Source: Helianthus annuus (Eukaryota; Streptophyta; Magnoliopsida; Asterales; Asteraceae). From it: 64,000 nt of DNA. Each line of letters opens with the position of its first letter. Position 1 is the stretch's first letter. This document shows positions 1 through 10,438 of this stretch, one piece after another. Made by a program: the position numbers and the translations under genes. Where the stretch lies: contig NC_035438.2 in NCBI RefSeq assembly GCF_002127325.2, positions 89,838,385 through 89,902,384 on the forward strand, written 5' to 3'. The notes under the pieces were generated by a model, which made no database searches, had not been told where the DNA came from, and saw only the letters and a program-made list of their open reading frames with translations.

Positions 1-45
1 ATATTGTTAATCTTTAAACTATACATATGTGTATATTGTCAATCT

Positions 46-492
46 TGTTGGTGCATACATCTGTCGACTTCATCTTTTATCGAGTCTTAGACTTAGAATG
101 TTAGATCAGAGCACGTTGTACGAGAAAATACATTGTTTTAGGTTGTGAAAAGTCTGATTTCGCTCCTGAGGTTGATTTCGCTTGTAATAACATTTTGCCA
201 TTTGGAGCGAAATCACAATGTAGTGATTTCACCCGAAATGACACAATGTCATTAGGAGCGAAATCTCATCCCTATATATAGATCATTCTGGAGTGAAATC
301 AGTACGCATGTCCTTGTTTCCGGTACCGAACTGCTGTCAAAGTGTCGTTTGACTGTAATCTTGGTTAATTCATTAATACAAGGCAATATTTAGTGAAGCA
401 AGCTATTTTCCGTGTCCGTTTCTTGTTTTCTGCACCTGAAACGGATTAGAACACCTCTAATTGACTCGTTCGGGTCAGCACGCGATCCTACA
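46..492 (+). repeat. Copia-1 LTR 1
   Basis: 447 bp, TGTTGG to CCTACA. A TATA-like run lies at 273-280. The family word GATTTCGCTCC or its inverse GGAGCGAAATC (with near variants) occurs about six times between 155 and 300, some copies directly flanking the TATA run at 254-264 and 290-300. It differs from LTR2 and LTR3 at only a few positions, which suggests a young element. Confidence 0.92.
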
Positions 493-1664
493 AGTGGTAT
501 CAGAGCTCAGGACGAGGAGTTCTTGCCAAAACAGCATCATTTTCTGACTTCTTACACCTTCTATTCCTAGGTCTTTATGCTCAGTGATATCTGGGGTATT
601 ATCCCGGGACTTCTGCTGTATGGAAATATTGACCTAGTCCCCGGATAATGCTTTCTGCAAATGCTTTGAAATATAAGCTCGCCCTCAGCATGTTGATGAA
701 ACAATAAAATTGATAGTCACTGCTGTTGAAACAAAAGATCCTCTAAAGGGGACACACCAAAAGTCTAAGCCGTCATCTCTCTGCGTATACGGAAGTATCG
801 ACCTGAGCTCTCACGGCCCTCGCACCTAACCCATTACAGATTTCATCTAGGTATACTCACCTGTAAGACTGAATATTGGGATCTGGATACGGGAGTATAT
901 TCAAGTGGTGGGACACGCGAATAAGTTTAAGTATCTAAAATATTAATCTCGTATCTCGAAACAGTTGAACTTTGTGTGAAAATTTAAGTGGACCAATATA
1001 CTGACAATCTAAGTGAATCGTTTAGAACTTAAAATGATTAAAGCTTAACGGTGTTGGTGATTTGTCTCAGACACTGATATGATCCTCTTACACAAACTCA
1101 CAAAAATACTGTATGTAAATATTTCTTTACTGCACTTCATTTCGGTTATTTCACAATATTCCAAAAAGTTTTTCAGTGTGTTTTACAAAAATTTTGAAAA
1201 ATCCAAAAAGATTTTAGGCAACTGATATTGAAGAGCTGATTTTCAAAATTCTGAGTGCTGAACATGATGAACAGGTTTGGGAGAGTTTGATTGAAAAGTG
1301 TTTCAGAGAAAAGAATTTATTGTAAAAATGGTTACAGTTTTACTGATTGTATATTGAAAGTAGGGGAGTCTATGTTGGTGCATACAATTTGATAATCCGT
1401 TAATATCTTATTTTTATGAATCTTTTGTTTTGGGTAGAGGATTTGCAGGAAAACCTGGATTCTGATTGAGAATAGCTAGCCAGGTTGCGATCCTGATGCT
1501 GTAAAAGTCAGACTACGATCCTAGCATGTTTTGAGGGAGAGTCTGTTAAAGAAAGAGTTTGAAGATGCAAAAGATTGATAGAGATCTTGGAAGCCCGAAG
1601 ACTGATCAAGACTGAAGATGCAAAGACTCGACACTTCAGACTCGTCAATATCTGAGGGGGAGTC
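493..1664 (+). mobile_element. Deleted interior copy of Copia-1
   Basis: The first ~70 bases match the start of the long interior (2112 onward). From about 567 the sequence matches 7188-8331, the 3' untranslated part. About 5 kb including all ORFs is therefore missing. The junction falls around 560-567. A purine-rich tract (TGAGGGGGAGTC, 1653-1664) abuts LTR2. It lacks the 44-bp tandem duplication seen at about 8149-8236 in the long copy. Confidence 0.85.
495..508 (+). other. Primer binding site, initiator tRNA-Met type
   Basis: TGGTATCAGAGCTC lies two bases after the LTR1 end and matches the usual 3' end complement of plant initiator tRNA-Met. The same site recurs at 2114-2127 after LTR2. 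Confidence 0.85.
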
Positions 1665-2111
1665 TGTTGGTGCAAACATCTGTCGACTTCATCTTGTATC
1701 GAGTCTTAGACTTAGAATGTTAGATCAGAGCACGTTGTACGAGAAAATACATTATTTTAGGTTGTGAAAAGTCTGATTTCGCTCCTGAGGTTGATTTCGC
1801 TTGTAATGACATTTTGTCATTTGGAGCGAAATCACAATGTAGTGATTTCGCCCGAAATGACACAATGTCAATATGAGCGAAATCTCATCCCTATATATAG
1901 ATCATTCTGGAGTGAAATAAGTACGCATGTTCTTGTTTCCGGTACCGAACTCCTGTCAAAGTGCCGTTTGACTGTAATCTTTGTTAATTCATTAATACAT
2001 GGCAATATTTAGTGAAGCAAGCTGTTTTCCGTGTCCGTTTCTGGTTTTCCGCACCTGAAACGGATTAGAACACCTCTGATTGACTCGTTCGGGTCAGCAC
2101 GCGATCCTACA
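1665..2111 (+). repeat. Copia-1 LTR 2 (shared middle LTR)
   Basis: 447 bp, same termini as LTR1. It serves as 3' LTR of the deleted left copy and 5' LTR of the long right copy. Small private changes occur, for example in the TGTTGGTGCAAAC start and one altered GGAGCGAAATC word. The short open frame across it (1764-2012) has no family resemblance and is not called a gene. Confidence 0.92.
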
Positions 2112-2569
2112 AGTGGTATCAGAGCTCAGGACGAGGAGTTCTTGCCAAAACAACATCATTTTCTGACTTATACACCTTCTTACATCTGTTCAGGAAGATT
2201 TCATGGTTAAAATCGGACCAAATTTTCACAAACTGTTTAAAATTGGACATAGTCAAACCCTTGAAAGTTTCACGTTAAAATTCGAACTACACATGGTTAA
2301 AATGGGCTCGTGAAGTGATTTCGCTCGTAAACGCATTTTCTAATTTCGCTCGAGGTGATCATATGATTTCGCTCCAGATTGCTTGATTTCGCCTGAAATA
2401 TTTGATTTCGCTCCAAAGGTTCTGTCTGTTTACGCTCCAAGCTACAAATTAGTGATTCCGCTCCAGAGACTTTTGTGTGATTTCGCTCCTAAACACAAAC
2501 TTTCAGATTCCGCTCCAAATTGCTATTTCGCTTGAAAGTGTCTGTTATTGAAATACGTGTTACCAAATC
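2112..2569 (+). promoter_or_regulatory. Copia-1 untranslated leader with ten GATTTCGCTCC-like words
   Basis: After the PBS (2114-2127) the leader carries about ten copies of a word close to GATTTCGCTCC between 2315 and 2540, nearly all in the same orientation and spaced about 15-30 bases. Variants include ATTCCGCTCC and TTTACGCTCC. The same word, in both orientations, fills part of the LTR. The array stops just before the gag ATG at 2570. No coding sense is evident. Confidence 0.7.
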
Positions 2570-4262
2570 ATGGCCGAAGAATTCTACAATGCATTCGCGA
2601 CACCGGTTGCACCTGTCACTGCTGCTGAGACTTTATACAGTGAGAATGAGACGGGTACTCATCAGAAACCACCAAAGTTAATGTACATTGAGGATTTTCA
2701 GGGATGGAAAAATCAATTTGAGAACTGGGTTCAAGCTTACAGATTCGATGCATGGTGTTCATTGCTAAAAGATTATGAGAGACCAAAGAATGAACGCGGG
2801 CTAGAAAAGGGTTTTAATGATTTTACAGAAGCTGACAAGTTGAAGGATACTAGTGAAAAGATGATGATAAGCATTTTACAGCAAGCAGTTAAAGAAGACA
2901 TCTTTGTCTTACTTCAACATAACGGAACAACTAGATCAATATGGGAGGCTTTGATTCAGAAATTTAGAGGGAGTGCTGATTTGATCAAAAACAAAAAGGC
3001 CTTATTGAAGAAATCATTTGACATGTTTACTGCATTTGATCATGAAACTACCAAGCAGACCATAGATAGATACTGTCATCTGGTTCTGGAAATGGGAAGA
3101 TTGGATATTCAGAAAGAAGATGATGAATGGTTCGACAAGAGCTGAAGCTTTACCACAGCATAAATGGGGAACTTATCTGATGGTTGTGAAACTCATGAGA
3201 AAGTCCGAAAGTATGAATCTGGCACAATTCATTCAGAAGATTGAAGAGAAGGAACTAGATATTCAAAAGACAGCTATCATGACAAATCCAAATGCGAAAC
3301 AGGATGTCAGTTTGTACTATCGAGGGAACAAGTTTGAGGCTACTCCTAGTTCTAGTCCGAAAATTCAAACTGGTTTTAGTGCTGATGGTTCTGCAAGTCC
3401 AAATGCTAGCACTACAACTCAAAGTGGTGGATACACTTCATCATTCTCAAGCTTTGATCCAAACAGCAACACACCTAGCCCTCAGAAGCAAAATTCTACT
3501 AATCTACAGTGCAATGTTACGTTGACTATTCCAAATGGTCAAAATCTATCTCCTGAAGTTGCTAAGCAACACATAGCATCTCTTGTCGCTTTGTTAGAGT
3601 CGTATGAAAGCTTAATTGCAGGAAGAATTGGTAATCCGATGTTCACGAAAGAAGATTATGACCAAATCGATGCAGAAGAACTTGAATTGATGGATGTGAA
3701 GTGGTGTTTGGCTAGTGCATGCAGGAGAGCTGAAAAATTTCAACAAATTACTGGCGGAGATGAGTTTCGAGGAATGGCTACCTCTCCACTTGGTTTTGAT
3801 AAGTCAAAGGTTACCTGTTTCCGATGTAAAGGAAAAGGTCATTTTAAACGGGAGTGTAAGAACCAAGAATCATCTGGAAGTCAAGATAAAAGCAATTATT
3901 ATCAGAAATCAATCTTTCATCAGATCGATCAACAACCTCAGCAAAAAGATCAGAAAACTGCTCATGGAAAAATGATCGAAGAAGCTAATAGGAAAGCTTA
4001 TTTTGGGATAATAGATCAAAGTGATGAGGTTGTTGCAGAGGGATTTAGTTGGGACAAGTATATACCTGGTGGAACTAGACCCGAGGTGGCTCTTGTTACT
4101 AGAATGGTGGATGAAGATGAAGCTAGTCAGAAAAGAATTCCGATATTTCCAGATCTTGGAAGTGATGTTGATACTGATGATGAGGAAGAGTATCTTAACA
4201 AATGTAGAAAAAGCATTGATCCTGATAGTTTTAATTTTTCTATGCAGATAAAGTTGAGATGA
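2570..4262 (+). pseudogene. gag: Copia-type gag, broken by one frameshift
   Basis: Gag would form the capsid and bind element RNA in the cytoplasm. The first frame (2570-3145, 191 aa) has the helical Copia gag fold (UBN2-like), with a conserved tryptophan near residue 46 and a segment around residues 85-180. It runs into a stop at 3143. A second frame (3120-4262) continues the same protein, so a one-base shift lies near 3125-3145. The second part has a serine/threonine-rich linker and a zinc knuckle, CFRCKGKGHFKREC, at about 3815-3857, a good CX2CX4HX4C match. The start follows the leader word array directly. Whether the shift is decay or programmed frameshifting cannot be told from one copy, and decay is more likely. 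Confidence 0.85.
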
Positions 4263-4804
4263 TGAATCAAAAAAAGATTGCCCGGTTGAAGAGAGAGCTG
4301 GAAGCAGCAAAGTTACTCACTAATGAAAAAGAGAAGACAAAAGCTAGAGAAACAAAAGTTGAAGCTGTTACTGAGAATGCGACAGAAAAGATTGTTGAAG
4401 TGGAGAAAGTGGTAGAGAAAATTGTTGAAGTCGAGAAACTTGTTGAAGTTGAAAAGATTGTCGAAGTTGGAAAAATAGTAGAAAAGGTGGTCGAAGTTAC
4501 TAAGCCTTGTGAGAAATGTTCAGAATCTTGCAAAGTTTGTGAAGAAAAAGACAAAAGGGTTGCCGAGTTGGAAAAGATTAAAGAAGATTTATTATGTGAT
4601 GTGAAGTATGTGAAAGAGTCCTATGATGTTCTAAACAGGACAGTTGATAGTTTGAAAATAACAAATGCAGAAATTGAGAAAGCAAATGACAAGATGAGTG
4701 CAACTTTAATGCCAAAGCAAAGCGTCATCATTGATTATATTGAAGACTGTGCTAATTTGAAGAAGGAGTTGGAACTTGAGAAAATTGAGAGTGAAAAGGA
4801 TTAA
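4259..4804 (+). CDS. Coiled-coil gag extension ORF of Copia-1
   Basis: 181 aa overlapping the gag stop by 4 bases (ATGA). Residues ~35-80 are a strong repeated coiled coil built from degenerate VEKIVEVEK units, followed by a cysteine cluster (CEKCSESCKVCEEKD) and further heptad-like helix. It was probably once continuous with the gag frame upstream and the basic zinc-knuckle frame downstream, as part of one long Gag. I know no enzymatic role; a coiled coil suggests multimerisation. A shadow ORF on the other strand (4267-4554) is just the complement of the repeats. Confidence 0.6.
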   Translation: MMNQKKIARLKRELEAAKLLTNEKEKTKARETKVEAVTENATEKIVEVEKVVEKIVEVEKLVEVEKIVEVGKIVEKVVEVTKPCEKCSESCKVCEEKDKRVAELEKIKEDLLCDVKYVKESYDVLNRTVDSLKITNAEIEKANDKMSATLMPKQSVIIDYIEDCANLKKELELEKIESEKD

Positions 4805-4895
4805 CCGATTACTTTTGAGTTATACTACATGTGATTATTTGATTGATCGTGTTTATCCTACTGTTGCAGGTCCTAAAGCTTTCAAGAAGAAATAA

Positions 4896-6302
4896 AAAGA
4901 AGAGGATACTGGTAAGACACAAAGTGTCAAGTATAACAGATGTCCGCCTCCTATCTTTGAGAGTTATTCCCCCAGGAAACCAAATGAGGAACAAGTAGAC
5001 AAGGATCTAAATATCAAATTAAAGTCTGAAATCACTGATGAATTACCAGACAATATTGATATCACATTCACAGCGTCTGACACTGATCATGAGTCTGAGT
5101 TAGTTAAGAGAGTTATCGATCAAGTGTTGGATATGGATGAAGAGTCAAAGTTGGAGCCTAAGTCAGAAAGTTCGAGTTCGTCTAAGAAGAGTCCTAGTTC
5201 ATCGGTTAAGAGGGCTTACAACAATGATTTTTTATTATCAAAATCTAATTTGAATGATGAATCAATCAATTTTGCTTATATTTTGAATGATTCGGACAAA
5301 TTATATTCTGATAATGAATTCCCAATAAGAAGTGTTAAAACTGAAATGATCAAAAAGGTTTTCAAATTAACAGAAATTAATATTTCTGAAATAAAAGATT
5401 TAAATCTTTCTGAAAAACCTAATCCTTACACTTCAAGGATTCAACAAAGAGTAAACAAGAAAATGGGTTACGGTCGTGGTTATAATTTTCAAAAGAAATC
5501 AAACCATAATGGTAATCTCAAAAAGAAAGGTCTTGGTTTTAATTCGTCAGAAAATTATAAAAACCAGAAAACTTATAAACTAAAAACAAAATTTGTTTCA
5601 GGAGGAAGTTCAGAGGATGAACAGAAGAAACCGTTCTGGAAGCAGTCAAATCAAGAGTTTCTTGCTGAAGTAAAAAAGAATGTGAGAAGGTTTGCTGAGA
5701 GAGTTGACAGAAGAACCTGTTTCAACTGCCAGAAAGTTGGACACATAGCTTGGAATTGCCCCAAGACCAACTACCAAAAACAGGGAGTTTCTTCTATCTC
5801 TGTTTTGAGAAAGACTTGTGTTGATAAGAAAGAACAACCTGTAAAAATTGTTAAAAAGTTTGAAAATTCTACTTCTGAGGAAGGAGAAAGTTCAAAAAGG
5901 TTTTACAAAAGAAGAGGTGATTTGAGTAAACAAAAGTGCGTTAAAACAGATAGTTATTCTGACAATGAATCTGATTCCATAAAATCAGAGGAGTCATTGG
6001 TTGAGAAAAAGATTGTGAGTTCCGTTCCAGAAATGAACAATGAAACTTTTCCATCATTGTCAAAGGAAAATTTGATGTCAAAAGTTGGGAAGGTAGAGAT
6101 CTCAAATCAATTCTTCGCTGATAAGGGAGAATTTGATGTTGAGAAGGCTTTCAATGGGAAAGTTAAACATATTTTCGGTGAGATGGTTGATAGCAAGGTA
6201 AAGGGTGCCAAAGAATTTTACAAATCAAAATGTTGGTGGGATAGATGTGTACCAAAATCACCCAAGGCTGGTCAGGCTTGGGTGGACATTATGTTTGATT
6301 AA
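4896..6302 (+). CDS. Basic, serine-rich gag extension with second zinc knuckle
   Basis: The frame is open from 4896, directly after an in-frame TAA at 4893-4895. The first convenient ATG is 5124, giving 392 aa, but the upstream ~76 codons have the same acidic/serine-rich character and probably belong to the protein. A CX2CX4HX4C knuckle, CFNCQKVGHIAWNC, sits at about residues 200-213 of the ATG form. The surroundings are lysine-rich, consistent with nucleic-acid binding. It ends at 6302 and no protease, integrase or RT motif follows. Together with the two upstream ORFs it looks like a long multi-domain Gag of a pol-less element. Confidence 0.65.
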   Translation, partial: KEEDTGKTQSVKYNRCPPPIFESYSPRKPNEEQVDKDLNIKLKSEITDELPDNIDITFTASDTDHESELVKRVIDQVLDMDEESKLEPKSESSSSSKKSPSSSVKRAYNNDFLLSKSNLNDESINFAYILNDSDKLYSDNEFPIRSVKTEMIKKVFKLTEINISEIKDLNLSEKPNPYTSRIQQRVNKKMGYGRGYNFQKKSNHNGNLKKKGLGFNSSENYKNQKTYKLKTKFVSGGSSEDEQKKPFWKQSNQEFLAEVKKNVRRFAERVDRRTCFNCQKVGHIAWNCPKTNYQKQGVSSISVLRKTCVDKKEQPVKIVKKFENSTSEEGESSKRFYKRRGDLSKQKCVKTDSYSDNESDSIKSEESLVEKKIVSSVPEMNNETFPSLSKENLMSKVGKVEISNQFFADKGEFDVEKAFNGKVKHIFGEMVDSKVKGAKEFYKSKCWWDRCVPKSPKAGQAWVDIMFD

Positions 6303-8331
6303 ACAACTGACTTGCCGGAGATCCCAAGTTTATAATCGTGGATCAGGAATCGGCATCTTTCATGTTTAAAGAGTTTATATGAAAGTTTTTTATAGTGTTG
6401 AAATTTTATAGGTTGAAGGACTACGCCGGAGCTTCCAGGTTGGTAAATGCGAAGCAGGAATCGGCACCCTGATTGGTAAAATGGTTGTGTAGATGTGTTA
6501 TTCCTACAATTGGTAGCATATTTTCTCCAAGTGGTACAGAGGATGCTTAATTGCAAATAGTATATCAGGGACATTAAGTTGTACTTGATTTACTATACAT
6601 GATAAATAGATGAACAAGATGATGAACTATATCCCATAACCTATAAGTGGTTTGAAAATCAACAAAACTAATTTTCCGGAAAAACCATTTGATTAAAACA
6701 AACTTAAGTGTTTTGAAACCACAATGGGAAAATAGTTTGTTGTGAGAGGGAGTTCTGATTGTTTATGCCAAGTGGATGGCGATTTGAAGTGATTTGATTT
6801 CAGTTCTCAATTTGTTTGTAAAATTTGTTTTCAAATTTTTCTTTAAACGTATTTGCATTTTAGGGGGTGTAAAAATTTCACAGAAAATTCAAAAACATTA
6901 GAAAATTTGAAAAAGCCAAAAACATGATAAAATCAAAAATGAGTTTTGTTGTATAAAAGAGGAAATGATAGTACATTAGTGGACGATCACAGCATGCTAA
7001 AGAATTGGAAAGTTAAATAGTGATAAATGGTCTCACTGATGATGTGTCAGTAGGTTTTTGCACATTTAATAGATTGTGATGAGATATAAACCTAAAAATT
7101 CGAACTTGCTTATTTTGTGGGTAATATCTTCTTGGATATATAGGTAACCCCTGAAATCTTGTTTGAAAGGTCCCTTATTCTGAGATACTAGGTCTTTATG
7201 CTCAGTGATATCTGGGGTATTATCCCGGGACTTCTGCTGTATGGATATACTGACCTAGTCCCCGGATAATGCTTTCTGTAAATGCTTTGAAATATAAACT
7301 CGCCCTCAGCATGTTGATGAAATAATAAAATTGATAGTCACTGCTGTTGAAACAAAAGATCCTCTAAAGGGGACACACCAAAAGTCGAAGTCGTCATCTC
7401 TCTGCGTATACGGAAGTATCGACCTGAGCTCTCACGGCCCTCGCACCTAACCCATTACAGATATCATCTAGGTATACTCACCTGTAAGACTGAATAATGG
7501 GATCTGGATACGGGAGTATATTCAAGTGGTGGGACACGCGAATAAGTTTAAGTATCTAAAATATTAATCTCTTATCTCGAAACAGTTGAACTTTGTGTGA
7601 AAATTTAAGTGGACCAATATACTGACAATCTAAGTGAATTGTTTAGAACTTAAAATGATTAAAGCTTAACGGTGTTGGTGATTTGTCTCAGAAACTGATA
7701 TGATCCTCTTACACAAACTCACAAAAATATTGTATGTAAATATTTCTTTACTGCACTTCATTTCGGTTATTTCACAATATTCCAAAAAGTTTTTCAGTGT
7801 GTTTTACAAAAATTTTGAAAAATCCAAAAAGATTTTAGGCAACTGATATTGAAGAGCTGATTTTCAAAATTCCGAGTGCTGAACATGATGAACAGGTTTG
7901 GGAGAGTTTGACTGAAAAGTGTTTCAGAGAAAAGAATTTATTGTAAAAATAGTTACAGTTTTACTGATTGTATATTGAAAGTAGGGGAGTCTATGTTGGT
8001 GCATACAATTTGATAATCTGTTAATATCTTATTTTTATGAATCTTATGTTTTGGGTAGAGGATTTACAGGAAAGCCTGGATTCTGATTGAGAATAGCTAG
8101 CCAGGTTGCGATCATGATGCTGTAAAAGTCAGACTACGATCCTAGCATGTTTTGAGGGAGAGTCTGTTAGAGAAAGAGTTTGAAGATGCAAAATGTTTTG
8201 AGGGAGAGTCTGTTAGAGAAAGAGTTTGAAGATGCAAAAGATTGATAGAGATCTTGGAAGCCCGAAGACTGATCAAGACTGAAGATGCAAAGACTCGACA
8301 CTTAAGACTCGTCAACATCTGAGGGGGAGTC
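6303..8331 (+). other. Copia-1 3' non-coding interior and polypurine tract
   Basis: No supported ORF. Two related segments (about 6312-6355 and 6425-6470) share a GCCGGAG start and a CAGGAATCGGCA end, so there is a local diverged duplication. From about 7188 it matches the deleted copy at 567-1664. A 44-bp tandem duplication is present at about 8149-8236. The polypurine tract GAGGGGGAGTC lies at 8321-8331 against LTR3. Confidence 0.75.
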
Positions 8332-8778
8332 TGTTGGTGCATACATCTGTCGACTTCATCTTGTATCGAGTCTTAGACTTAGAATGTTAGATCAGAGCAC
8401 GTTGTACGAGAAAACATATTGTTTTAGGTTGTGAAAAGTCTGATTTCGCTTCTGAGGTTGATTTTGCTTGTAATGACATTTTGTCATTTGGAGCGAAATC
8501 ACAATGTAGTGATTTCGCCCGAAATGACACAATGTCATTAGGAGCGAAATCTCATCCCTATATATAGATCATTCTGGAGCGAAATCAGTAAGCATGTCCT
8601 TGTTTCCGGTACCGAACTGCTGTCAAAGTGCCGTATGACTGTAATCTTTGTTAATTCATTAATACAAGGCAATATTTAGTGAAGCAAGCTGTTTTCCGTG
8701 TCTGTTTCTTGTTTTCCGGACCTGAAACGGATTAGAACACCTCTGATTGACTCGTTCGGGTCAGCACGCGATCCTACA
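8332..8778 (+). repeat. Copia-1 LTR 3
   Basis: 447 bp, TGTTGG to CCTACA, followed directly by the target duplication AATCT (8779-8783). It has the same word set and TATA-like run as the other two LTRs. Confidence 0.92.
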
Positions 8779-8849
8779 AATCTTATAACTATACATATGT
8801 GTATATTATGTATAGTTGGGACCGGCTCATTGAATAATAACCAAAACTC

Positions 8850-9110
8850 TCTAAACACTAAAACTAAACCTTAAACCCTAAGGATAAACCCTATGCTAAA
8901 ATCTAAAAACTAAACCCTAAACCCTAAAGCTATACCCTAACGCTAAACCCTAAAGCAAAACCATAATGCTAAACCATAAAACTAAACCCTATTACTAAAC
9001 CCTAAAGATAAACCCCAATACTACACCCAAAAGCTAAACCATAATGCTAAACCCTAAAGATAAACCCTAAATACTAATGCTAAATCCTAAAGTTAAAACT
9101 AAATAATTCA
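8850..9110. repeat. Degenerate telomere-like repeat block
   Basis: About 260 bases made of imperfect CTAAACCCTAAA-type words with frequent insertions such as CTAAAGCTAAACC. It lies inside the inverted-arm DNA element, so it is more likely internal element filler than an interstitial telomere. A similar block sits inside another TIR element at 27590-27790. Confidence 0.7.
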
Positions 9111-9235
9111 ACTCAATCAAAGGTTTACAACACTTATTTGCAATTTTAAACATATATATATATACATATATGTATAGTTAAAAAATTGACAATATACACA
9201 TATGTATAGTTAAAAGATTAACAATATACACATGT

Positions 9236-9810
9236 GTATAAATCCCTAAAAAAACCAAATAGAAAAGGCTCTGATTTTCCAAAAAAAATTGCATCTTTTT
9301 ACATTTTTTTTGCATTTTTCTGCTTAGGGAAAACGTGTGGTCCAGAATGAGAAGAAAAAGAACAAAGGGTAATTTTGTAAAACATTAAATAGTTTTTTCA
9401 CTTATCTCATTTATTATCATTTTTGACAAATTAATTAGTCATAAAGACTAGTATCCTCAACACTAACTTTTTTTGCCTACACACATCAAAATTTATCTTA
9501 CATATTTCGAAATTCATCCTACACGTTGAAATTTATCCTACACAACTCGTAATTTATCCTACACTTAAAATTATTTTATTTTATTTTTTTGAAAAAATAT
9601 ATATTTTGAAGATAAGTTACAAAAAATTTCATGTAGTTGGCTATTAAAGGAAAACTACAAATTAATGACCTCTGTAGATTTAACAATGTACCCTTATAGT
9701 AACATTAAATACTTATATTAAATGAAGTAAAATAAAGCATTCTTATTGGTTGAAATTTCTTCTTTTTGCTTCTTACAAAAAATTTCTTCTCATTTGAACT
9801 CTCCACTATA

Positions 9811-9852
<42 letters not shown>
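9236..9852. other. AT-rich gap with a MITE-like right end
   Basis: No gene seen. It contains repeated TTTATCCTACAC-like words (9490-9570). At about 9785-9806 it has a CTTCTCATTTGAACTCTCCAC terminus identical to the right end of the element at 9853-10438. It is followed by a (TA)n run (about 9807-9852). This is probably part of a related MITE whose left end I could not fix. Confidence 0.45.
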
Positions 9853-10438
9853 AAGGGGAGGTTCATTTGAGAAGAATTTTCTAAAAAGAGGAAAAAATTA
9901 ATTAATCTAGACCATATATTTTTTTAATCAATGGTTGTGAATCAAGATATATCATTTTTGTCAACTTTTAATTAATGCTTTACATTTTTATGTAGAATAT
10001 TAATAAATATTTAAAGGAGTTAATCAACTCTTATTAATGCAACCATAAATTTCTCCTTCACCATCATTAATGTATTGGCTCCTACACAAATTTTATTAGA
10101 AGTGACAAAATTATTTAAAAATTTTGTGTCCTACACATATTTTATTATGAGTCGCAAAATTATTTAAAAGTGTTTGAGTCCTACACATTCTGTATCCTAC
10201 ACCAAAATATTGTTTTAATGGTGTAGGAAACGTTGAAAATTAAGATCATGTGCAGGATTGTTTTAATTGTGTAAGGTGGACAACTATTTTATAAGATAGG
10301 CTCATTAAATGATTAGAGTTCATTAATTTGAATAGCAAAAATAAATAATAAACTCATTAAATGATTTGTTCAAATTACCTTTGTATCCTTTATTCTTTTT
10401 ATTCTTAATTTTTAATTCTTCTCATTTGAACTCTCCAC
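9853..10438. mobile_element. MITE-like element with GGTTCATTTGAGAAG termini
   Basis: The left end (GGAGGTTCATTTGAGAAGAA) and right end (TTCTTCTCATTTGAACTCTC) are inverted complements with one or two mismatches. About 586 bp, AT-rich, flanked by TA-rich DNA. The interior holds repeated CCTACAC / GTGTAGGA words in both orientations. No ORF. The short TIR and possible TA target suggest a non-autonomous DNA element. Superfamily not assigned. Confidence 0.6.

Larger units (their letters stand above)
46..8778 (+). mobile_element. Copia-1: tandem three-LTR retrotransposon, gag-type ORFs only
   Basis: Three direct repeats of exactly 447 bp (46-492, 1665-2111, 8332-8778) begin TGTTGG and end CCTACA. 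The outermost two are flanked by a perfect 5-bp target duplication AATCT. A primer binding site for initiator tRNA-Met follows LTR1 and LTR2, and a purine tract precedes LTR2 and LTR3. The left interior (1.17 kb) is a deletion derivative and the right interior (6.2 kb) is long. The coding part resembles Copia-type gag with zinc knuckles. I see no protease, integrase, RT or RNase H, so this looks like a non-autonomous gag-bearing element. The shared middle LTR implies unequal recombination or an RT template switch, not three separate insertions. Confidence 0.9.
1..9235. mobile_element. TIR/foldback-type DNA element with sub-repeated arms, split by Copia-1
   Basis: Bases 1-43 are almost exactly the reverse complement of 9185-9227. 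A further copy of the arm unit (core ACTATACATATGTGTATAT) lies at 8786-8806, and another in inverse orientation near 9160-9185. Both ends therefore carry tandem sub-terminal repeats in opposite orientation. The interior (8816-9160) is dominated by degenerate telomere-like words. The Copia-1 element inserted in the left arm with target duplication AATCT (41-45 and 8779-8783). The left end lies at or beyond the window edge, so the true terminus, TSD and superfamily cannot be read. No transposase ORF is present. Confidence 0.55.

Noticed and set aside
8850..9110. True interstitial telomere
   Set aside because: Words are too degenerate and lie inside a TIR-type element.
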